Source: RGIG1918 sp964570895
GTDB lineage: Bacteria > Cyanobacteriota > Vampirovibrionia > Gastranaerophilales > Gastranaerophilaceae
Assembly (NCBI GenBank): GCA_964570895.1
Contig: CAZMZD010000014.1
Span: 1-39,882, forward strand
Length of the DNA stretch: 39,882 nucleotides
Direction of reading: 5' to 3'
Below are positions 1 to 5,706 of this stretch, piece after piece. The notes below the pieces were generated by a model. That model was not told the origin of the DNA. It saw nothing but the letters and a program-made list of their open reading frames with translations, and ran no database searches. The translations under genes and the position numbers were made by a program. Within the stretch, counting starts at the first letter, position 1, and each line of letters opens with the position of its first letter.

Positions 1-830
1 CTGTTAAAGCTCCGGGATTTGGCGACAGAAGAAAAGCAATGCTTGAAGATATCGCTATTTTGACAGGCGGTCAAATGTTCACTGAAGAACTTGGCATTAA
101 ACTTGAAAATGTTACTGTTCAACAACTTGGTAAAGCAAGAAGAGTTGCAGTTACAAAAGACGAAACAACAATTGTTGTTGGCAACGAAACAAAAGATGCA
201 GTTGCTGAAAGAGTTAGACTTTTGAAAAAACAAATCGAACAATCTGATTCAGATTACGACAAAGAAAAACTCCAAGAAAGAATTGCCAAACTCTCAGGCG
301 GTGTTGCAGTAATTGAAGTTGGTGCAGCAAGCGAAGTTGAACTTAAAGAATCAAAATTGAGAATTGAAGACGCTCTTAATGCAACTCGTGCAGCTCAAGA
401 AGAAGGCATTGTTCCAGGCGGCGGTGTTGCACTTTTAAGAGTTCAACAAGTTCTTGAAAAAGAAATTGAAACAAGAACATTCGATTCTGATGATGAAAAA
501 GTTGGTTTCAAAATTTTGACTGCAGCTCTTGATATTCCTGTAAAATTAATTGCTGAAAACGCAGGCGCTAAAGGCGATGTAGTTGTTGAAAATGTTAAAA
601 AAGAACAAGGTTCATACGGCTATGACGCAATGGCAAACGAATATTGCGATATGTTCAAATCAGGTATCGTTGACCCTGCAAAAGTTACTCGTAGCGCTTT
701 AGAAAACGCTGCTTCAGTTGCTTCAATGTTGCTTACAACAGAAGCTGCAGTGGTTGATATTCCTGAAGAAAAACCGGCTGCTCCTGACATGTCTGCAATG
801 CAAGGCATGGGCGGCATGGGAATGATGTAA
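1..830 (+). CDS. groEL: Chaperonin GroEL, C-terminal part (5' end outside window)
   Basis: 60-kDa chaperonin subunit; the tetradecamer folds proteins in the cytosol with GroES and ATP. The reading frame is open from base 3 and enters within VKAPGFGDRRKAMLEDIAIL, a hallmark of the GroEL apical domain. What follows is the apical/intermediate/equatorial C-terminal half, including GGGVALLR and the nucleotide-site DAM segment near the end. It finishes with the typical Gly/Met-rich tail (MQGMGGMGMM). About half of the usual ~540 residues are present. The gene has no downstream partner; the stop codon runs directly into a hairpin array, so this is probably the end of the operon. Confidence 0.97.
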   Translation, partial: VKAPGFGDRRKAMLEDIAILTGGQMFTEELGIKLENVTVQQLGKARRVAVTKDETTIVVGNETKDAVAERVRLLKKQIEQSDSDYDKEKLQERIAKLSGGVAVIEVGAASEVELKESKLRIEDALNATRAAQEEGIVPGGGVALLRVQQVLEKEIETRTFDSDDEKVGFKILTAALDIPVKLIAENAGAKGDVVVENVKKEQGSYGYDAMANEYCDMFKSGIVDPAKVTRSALENAASVASMLLTTEAAVVDIPEEKPAAPDMSAMQGMGGMGMM

Positions 831-1208
831 TTTTCTTACAACGCTTGTGCGTTGTTGAAAATTACGAATGACCCGAAAGTGTGTTAGAAAAGGCTTGGCA
901 AACGAGGAGTTTGGCAAGCCTTTTTGTAACCGTACTCAGCCATCGTGGGCGGTTACGCCCTCAGATGGCATGGGAATGATGTAAACGAAATTCGAGTAAA
1001 ATCGTAGTGCGACTGCACTAGATTTTACCGAATGAGCCAAGGTGTACTAGCAAAGCCTCAGCAAATGATGAATTTGATGAGGCTTTTGCGTAGCCGTACC
1101 ACTTGTCCTTGCGGTCGAAGAAAATAGCCAGCAAGTGAGGAACTTGGTGGCTATTTTAGTAGCCGTACCACTTGTCCCAACATACAGAGAAAATTACGAA
1201 TGACCCGA
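829..1208. repeat. Tandem array of two-hairpin units downstream of groEL
   Basis: This accounts for most of the 460 bases between groEL and the next open frame. Six hairpins can be drawn: H1 829-863, H2 888-924, H3 939-969, H4 990-1033, H5 1051-1088 and H6 1121-1157. H2, H5 and H6 share one design: a 9-10 bp outer stem, one mismatch (G/G, G/A, G/G), a 5-bp inner stem beginning CAA, and a GAGGA or GATGA loop. The outer stems differ in sequence yet stay paired. Linkers are conserved: 865-887 matches 1029-1050 at about 18 of 22 positions, GTAGCCGTACCACTTGTCC occurs exactly at 1090-1108 and 1159-1177, and GAAAATTACGAATGACCCGA occurs exactly at 857-876 and 1189-1208. Strand and function are unknown. 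Confidence 0.8.
888..925 (+). terminator. Probable intrinsic terminator of groEL (hairpin H2)
   Basis: AAAAGGCTTG pairs with CAAGCCTTTT. The stem is interrupted by one G/G mismatch and continued by CAAAC/GTTTG around a GAGGA loop. A run of T follows the 3' arm (921-925). The A-run before the stem makes it potentially bidirectional. It is the first hairpin with a T-tract after the groEL stop. Hairpins at 1051-1088 and 1121-1157 have the same form with weaker T-tracts and could act as back-up terminators. Confidence 0.65.
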
Positions 1209-1334
1209 GAATTCGCAGATTTTGGTCTAGAGACAATTTAAAAAAGAATTAGGTACAAATACCTAAGCAAAAATACTGACTTTAACAAGCTTGAAACTTT
1301 GCAATAATAATTTCATACAAATAGCAAGACAAAT

Positions 1335-1817
1335 TCAATCGCTCAAATTTAAATTATATATAATCACTTTTAAATATTCTGAACCAAAAAATATTAAGTC
1401 AAATAAAACAATAAGCAAAAAAGTAGCAATGCCGATATTTTGCAAAATTAGAATTTTCTTACTATTTAAAAACCTTAAGTTATTTATTTTAATCGCAAAA
1501 ACAAATTCGCACATATAAATCAAAACACTAAACAATAAAATTATTAAATTTAATATTCCTAACTTATGAAAAAATAGAAAAAATAAAATAGGCGGGATTT
1601 TTGCAATTAAAGCAACTGCGAAAAAAATTACAACTAATAAGCCAAAAAACATTTCGCAAACACATAAAAAATTGAAAATATACGAACGCCGCAAAGAACT
1701 TGTATTCATTATTATAGTATACAAAAAATGAAAGGAAATACAATTATGAGGAATGCTAATATAATTGATTTTGATATAAAATGTAAGCCAAAAAATCCAA
1801 GTCAGTGAATTTTGCAT
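1335..1817 (-). CDS. Hypothetical membrane protein (uncertain gene)
   Basis: The product is not recognised. The 160-codon frame is dominated by Phe, Ile and Leu and shows about three strongly hydrophobic segments in its C-terminal two-thirds (FGLLVVIFFAVALIA, LIILLFSVLIYMC, FLLIVLFDLIFF), so a small integral membrane protein is possible. The first ATG (1815-1817) has no Shine-Dalgarno. An internal ATG at 1707-1709 (MNTSSLRRSY) gives a tidier 124-residue protein, but it sits immediately after a TATAAT-like sequence. The region is very AT-rich, where hydrophobic frames arise by chance, and a shorter frame lies opposite. It is flanked by non-coding DNA and a divergent panD. Existence is uncertain. 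Confidence 0.4.
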   Translation of the reverse strand: MQNSLTWIFWLTFYIKINYISIPHNCISFHFLYTIIMNTSSLRRSYIFNFLCVCEMFFGLLVVIFFAVALIAKIPPILFFLFFHKLGILNLIILLFSVLIYMCEFVFAIKINNLRFLNSKKILILQNIGIATFLLIVLFDLIFFGSEYLKVIIYNLNLSD

Positions 1818-1876
1818 TTTAATTTGCGATTTGAAATTAAAAACCCCAATTTTTATTTTTGATGTAAAATATTCTT

Positions 1877-2230
1877 ATGGAAATGGAATATTTATACGCA
1901 AAAATTCATAGAGCAACGGTTACACAAGCTGACATTAACTACATCGGCTCAATCACAATCGATAAAGCTCTTCTTAAAGCTTCAGGAATTAGAGTTAACC
2001 AAAAAGTTGACATTTTAGACATTGACAACGGCGAAAGGTTTTACACCTATGTTCTTGAAGGAGAAGAAAATTCAGGCGTCATTTGCTTAAACGGTGCTGC
2101 TGCAAGAAAAGTGTCCGTTGGCGACAAGGTTATAATTGTTGCTTATGCTTCGATGAACGATGAAGAATATAATAATTTTGAACCAAAAGTTGTTCATGTG
2201 GATGGTTCAAACAAAATCATTCAAATATAA
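1877..2230 (+). CDS. panD: Aspartate 1-decarboxylase, pyruvoyl-dependent
   Basis: Cytosolic tetramer that decarboxylates L-aspartate to beta-alanine for pantothenate and coenzyme A synthesis. Its 117 residues are close to the usual ~126. With the start chosen here the catalytic residues fall on the Escherichia coli numbering: Lys9, the self-cleavage site Gly24-Ser25 (YIGSITID), Arg54, Thr57, Tyr58 and the NGAAA turn at 72-76. The proenzyme should therefore cleave before Ser25 to create the pyruvoyl group. No Shine-Dalgarno precedes the ATG. A TAAAAT box ends six bases upstream, which would suit a leaderless transcript. The gene stands alone here, without panB or panC. Confidence 0.96.
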   Translation: MEMEYLYAKIHRATVTQADINYIGSITIDKALLKASGIRVNQKVDILDIDNGERFYTYVLEGEENSGVICLNGAAARKVSVGDKVIIVAYASMNDEEYNNFEPKVVHVDGSNKIIQI

Positions 2231-2329
2231 TTTTGACTTTTTAACATTTATCCTTAATTTTATACAGTAAAAAGACTATTTTTTATTTTTTTTTAAAATA
2301 AAAAGCGGTTTTTGTCGTTATCGTAACTG

Positions 2330-2350
2330 TATAATAGTAATTTTAGGAGA
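2330..2350 (+). promoter_or_regulatory. Promoter -10 box and ribosome binding site for 2356-3993
   Basis: A consensus TATAAT (2330-2335) lies about 20 bases before the start codon. AGGAGA (2345-2350) follows with ordinary spacing to the ATG at 2356. No good -35 hexamer lies 16-18 bases upstream. The stretch before it (2231-2329) is T- and A-rich and holds nothing else I can identify. Confidence 0.55.
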
Positions 2351-2355
2351 ATACC

Positions 2356-3066
2356 ATGGGTATAGCAGCTTCTCAAGCAAGATATTTATCTCTTACCGCA
2401 AGAAAGTCTAACGTTGAATTTCAAGGTCAAATGGTAAACCAAGCAAGAACCAATTTGGCAAACGAATCAGCAAATATATATAACGAAATGATGATGTTAA
2501 AAACGCCAACTGTGCCTTCTGTTTACGATTATTATGAAGATCTTGGCGCGTTTGAAGTTTCATATTCTTCAGGTTCCGGTTCAACCACTGAATGTTATAT
2601 TGATAGCTTTTCGGAAACTTCAACAGCAGGAAATTATAATGTAAACTTTAAATATTATTTAAACGGTGTTGAACAAAGATTTGTAGGAACAGCGGATCTT
2701 GTTGTTAATGATGGCGCAACAATACCATCTTCAATTTCAAATATTACTATTCCAGATGGTCAAGTTAGCGACAGCATGAAAACCGCACTTGAGGGTACAA
2801 CAGCAAGTGTTTATTCGCAAAATGTGTATGACGAAGCAGCTTATGACGAAGCTCTTAAAAAATCTGAAAACGAGCAAGCAGTTTACAACCAAAGAATACA
2901 AGAATTAAACGCAAGAACAGAGCAATTGCAAATTGAAGACAGAACGCTTGAACTTCAACTTCGCCAATTAGACACTGAACAAGACGCGCTTCAAACAGAA
3001 CTAGACGCTGTTAAAAAAGTTATTGAGAAAAACGTAGAAACAGTTTTTAAAACCTTCCAAGATTAA
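2356..3066 (+). CDS. Uncharacterised coiled-coil protein, lineage-specific type
   Basis: 236 residues with no signal peptide and no membrane segment. Three parts are visible. An N-terminal helix (about 1-48, MGIAASQARYLSLTARKSN...) is rich in Ala, Gln and Asn and includes NLANESANIYNEM. A middle Ser/Thr/Tyr-rich, beta-like region (about 50-155) follows. The C-terminus (about 160-236) is a long Glu/Gln/Leu coiled coil ending in an LRQLDTEQDALQTELDAVKK-like repeat. I associate this layout with hypothetical proteins of gut Melainabacteria, from memory and untested. The amphipathic N-terminus with a NLAN motif faintly recalls flagellar rod/hook proteins, too weakly for a call. It is the first gene of a two-gene operon with a good promoter and Shine-Dalgarno; 12 bases separate it from 3079. 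Function unknown. Confidence 0.85.
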   Translation: MGIAASQARYLSLTARKSNVEFQGQMVNQARTNLANESANIYNEMMMLKTPTVPSVYDYYEDLGAFEVSYSSGSGSTTECYIDSFSETSTAGNYNVNFKYYLNGVEQRFVGTADLVVNDGATIPSSISNITIPDGQVSDSMKTALEGTTASVYSQNVYDEAAYDEALKKSENEQAVYNQRIQELNARTEQLQIEDRTLELQLRQLDTEQDALQTELDAVKKVIEKNVETVFKTFQD

Positions 3067-3078
3067 TAGAGGTATATT

Positions 3079-3993
3079 ATGTCTTATAAAAATGACCACG
3101 CCCTTACAATTGCAAATAAATATGGTTCAGCAAGCTCTGCCGCCAAGGCTCAGCTTTATGAAACATATGACAGGCTCCGCGATTTAGCGGTTTCAAGTGG
3201 TTATTCGTCCACAGGTTCAGGCTTTGGCACGGCAGGCAATTTCTTGTGGCAACTTGCTTCAATTTTTGCACCGAGCCAATTTTTATCAACCTATGGCGGT
3301 TCAACATCATATAACATCCCAGGGACTTCTTATTGGTCGCCATATACAGGTTCCACAAGCTCTTTGCAAGGTTCCACAAGCGCTTTTGGTATAAGCGGGC
3401 TTGGCACGTATTCAGGCTTCCCTTCAGGTGCTTCTTCTGTTTTAATGGGGCTTGGCTCTATCACAGGCGGCGCAAGTTCTTTGGCGACAGGATATTCGAC
3501 TTCTTATGTTCCAAATTATGTTTCATCTTTGCTGGACTCTGACTATGGAACTTTAACAGGCGGTGCTTCCGGTTTAAGCGGCACAGCGACGGGCGCAGCA
3601 GTTAGTGCTGCCGGCGTTACAGGGATAAATGCAGCTTCTTATGCAGTTGGCACAACTGCCGGTTTTGGTATAGGTCAAAATGTTTTAATGCCTCTTGCGG
3701 GCGTGGTTTCAGGTTTTGGTGGCGTTCTCCGTACTCTTGCGCCATATATGGGAGAATATGGGCTTGGTGCTGTTGTTGCAGGTAACTTATTGCAAGGTAC
3801 GGGAAGTGCCGCGACGAGCGCTTATCAAAATGTTACAGGGCAAGTTTTGGTAAACGCAGATACTGTTTTATCAGATAAAGTTAGAAACATTGAAACAGTT
3901 TGCAAAATGCTGGACACTCAAGCAGATATCGTCCGCAAATCGCTCAAAAACGGCATTGAAAGCGACTCGAAGCTTGTTGATGAAATTCAGTAG
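3079..3993 (+). CDS. Uncharacterised Gly/Ser/Ala-rich protein
   Basis: 304 residues. Residues 1-45 are helical and charged (YETYDRLRDLAV). About 45-250 is low-complexity Gly, Ser, Thr, Ala and Tyr with many SG/TG/GG pairs and no charged runs. About 260-304 is again helical and charged (VLSDKVRNIETVCKMLDTQADIV...). There is no signal peptide. The composition resembles surface, fibre-forming or secreted proteins, but no known domain is visible. GAGG precedes the ATG. The tight spacing after 2356-3066, and the fact that both proteins have coiled-coil ends, suggest co-expression and possibly direct interaction. Function unknown. Confidence 0.82.
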   Translation: MSYKNDHALTIANKYGSASSAAKAQLYETYDRLRDLAVSSGYSSTGSGFGTAGNFLWQLASIFAPSQFLSTYGGSTSYNIPGTSYWSPYTGSTSSLQGSTSAFGISGLGTYSGFPSGASSVLMGLGSITGGASSLATGYSTSYVPNYVSSLLDSDYGTLTGGASGLSGTATGAAVSAAGVTGINAASYAVGTTAGFGIGQNVLMPLAGVVSGFGGVLRTLAPYMGEYGLGAVVAGNLLQGTGSAATSAYQNVTGQVLVNADTVLSDKVRNIETVCKMLDTQADIVRKSLKNGIESDSKLVDEIQ

Positions 3994-4050
3994 GTTTGTT
4001 GATTGTAGATTGAGCATACTTGCTGGGCAGTACTAAATAATTGACAACTC

Positions 4051-4629
4051 GTAGGTCAGGCAATGCCTGATAAATAAAAACAAGAGGCGTCATGCTGAAT
4101 TTGCGAATTTCTGTACGAACGGAGTGAAGCGAGTTCGGGTAGCGAGAATATGGAGCCGACAGTGACAAAGTCACGAAGGCGGAACTATTCGAGCGTGAAG
4201 GAAATTTAAGAGAATTTCAGCATCTTGCCAGATAATTCAACATAGCGTTTATCTTGTGTCTTTTCATTTTTCTTTCTTTGACACTCAAGCGCCGTAACGC
4301 AAAGAAAGAACCCCTTAGTTCTTACGCGAGCTTGCGAGTGTTAGAAATAAGGTGATACCTTCGGTAAAAACGAAACAAAAAGAAAGAAACATGGGCTCTT
4401 GTTTAGTGCTTGCCATTTTTCAAATTTTTATCTCAGAAATCGCAGTCGAGCTTTTGCGAAAAGCTATTTAACAAAAAATACGCCTACACTTTACAATTAA
4501 AGCTGTGAGCGCAAAACCTCTCCCTCTTCTGCTTTTGTGATAAAAATTTGAAAAATTAGATTTATGGCAGCGGCAAGGTGCGTTTATATTCACCGACGGT
4601 TTTGTTTCGTCAGGCAGTGCCTGACCTAC
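4051..4629. repeat. Structured dispersed repeat element, copy 1
   Basis: It fills most of the 777-base gene-free gap 3994-4770. The ends are inverted repeats: GTAGGTCAGGCAATGCCTGA at 4051-4070 and its complement with one mismatch at 4610-4629 (19 of 20). Each end is itself a small hairpin (TCAGGCA/TGCCTGA). Inside are further pairings: ATGCTGAA at 4092-4099 with TTCAGCAT at 4216-4223, TTCTTTCTTTG with CAAAGAAAGAA around 4269-4310, and AGCTTTT-GCG-AAAAGCT at 4449-4465. Bases 4306-4478 match copy 2 at 21201-21373 with only three differences seen. No transposase is encoded, so it is a non-autonomous or RNA-type repeat. Confidence 0.8.
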
Positions 4630-4770
4630 GGGCTTGGCAAAGAAATAGTGTTTTAGAAATAAACGTCAAGACAACCTTGGTGGAAATTCAAGAGAGCAAA
4701 TCTCACCATCAGTTAAAACAACAAAATAAATTTAATTGACCAACATTCGATTTAACGATAAGATTAAGTT

Positions 4771-4953
4771 ATGAAATCTGAAAGTTTTATTAACAATGAT
4801 TTTTTTAGGTCACGTGAGTTCGACGAATTGCTGGAAAATGCTTACAGCAAGCAAATTGCAGATGCAAAATTAAAAATAGATGAGTTTTACGTTTCTCAAA
4901 ATCCATCGAGAAATGTAAAAATAGAAGAATTTAAAAATTTCAAACAAGCTTAA
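4771..4953 (+). CDS. Small hypothetical protein
   Basis: 60 residues, charged and probably helical (MKSESFINNDFFRSREFDELL...), with no Cys motif, signal peptide or membrane segment. Not recognised. It lies 30 bases before the DUF2344 gene (start 4984) on the same strand, so it probably leads that operon. No Shine-Dalgarno is visible. A TAAGAT box at 4759-4764 ends six bases before the ATG, the arrangement also seen at panD and deoC, and consistent with a leaderless mRNA. The balanced composition and operon position support a real gene, but it is short. Confidence 0.55.
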   Translation: MKSESFINNDFFRSREFDELLENAYSKQIADAKLKIDEFYVSQNPSRNVKIEEFKNFKQA

Positions 4954-4983
4954 TTTGTTGAAATTTTGAAAAAGTTTAAATTA

Positions 4984-5667
4984 ATGCAAGAATTAAACCA
5001 AAGATACAGAATTAAAGTTACTAAGCTGAATGAGCTTAAATATATTTCGCACCTAGATTGGCAAAGCCTTATAATGAAAACGTTTAGAAGGATGGGGCTT
5101 GCGCTCTCGATGTCGCAAGGGTTTAACCCAAGCCCGAGAATTGCTTTTTCGCCTGCGCTGCCTATTTTTATCGAAAGCGAATGCGAATTTATTTACTTTG
5201 AAACGGTTGAAAAAATCCCTGAAAATTTTGCGGAATTATTTAAAGAAAATATTTCAGATAATGTTAAATTGTTAGATTTAGTTCAATTAAAAAGCGAAAT
5301 CAAAAGGCCTGAACCGCTTGATGTGCTTTTATCTTGGGCGAAATATGAGGCAACAATCAACAAAGAACAATCCAACGTTTCAAAAATTGAAGATTTAAGG
5401 TATAATATAGAAAAATGTTTATCCCAAGATGACTTGTTCATCACAAAGATAAATAAAAAAGGTATAAAAAAACAAGAAAATTACAGAAAATCGCTTCATT
5501 CAATGGAGCTGAAAAACGAAACAATTGAGTTTATTTCAAAAACAGGTCAAGATAAGGAAATTCCTGCGCTCCGCGCGGACGATTTGCTAAAAGCCGTTTT
5601 TGGCGAAGAAGTTGTTTTTAATGTGAAAAGAGTGAAATTTTTTGATAAAAACTTTTCCGAAATGTAA
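4984..5667 (+). CDS. TIGR03936/DUF2344 radical SAM-linked protein
   Basis: 227 residues, matching the usual ~230 of this family. In other bacteria it sits beside or is fused to a radical SAM protein of the TIGR03960 type and just before RNase G; its biochemical role is not established. Family motifs: YRIKVTKLNELKYISHLDW near the N-terminus, then the MSQGFNPSPRIAFSPALPIF block. The radical SAM partner is absent from this window. I use the ATG at 4984; a TTG at 4966 would add six residues. Neither has a clear Shine-Dalgarno. RNase E/G follows 39 bases downstream, as expected for this neighbourhood. Confidence 0.9.
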   Translation: MQELNQRYRIKVTKLNELKYISHLDWQSLIMKTFRRMGLALSMSQGFNPSPRIAFSPALPIFIESECEFIYFETVEKIPENFAELFKENISDNVKLLDLVQLKSEIKRPEPLDVLLSWAKYEATINKEQSNVSKIEDLRYNIEKCLSQDDLFITKINKKGIKKQENYRKSLHSMELKNETIEFISKTGQDKEIPALRADDLLKAVFGEEVVFNVKRVKFFDKNFSEM

Positions 5668-5706
5668 TTTTTGAATTTGTGAAGAGAAGATTTAAAGGAA
5701 AACAAG

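Noticed and set aside
967..984. Remnant of a second groEL copy
   Set aside because: Only the final 18 bases match; the sequence just upstream is a hairpin and not groEL coding sequence.
829..1208. CRISPR array or integron attC sites
   Set aside because: Repeats are imperfect, vary in spacing and fold as hairpins of different sequence; no cas genes, and no attC core triplets (GTTRRRY/RYYYAAC) in the right places.
1291..1518. 75-codon Lys/Asn/Ile frame on the plus strand
   Set aside because: Composition of random AT-rich DNA, a non-ATG start and overlap with the (also uncertain) membrane ORF opposite.
4391..4471. 26-codon gene in the repeat core
   Set aside because: Conserved in both copies, but without a clear ribosome site and within structured DNA; kept as a finding only.
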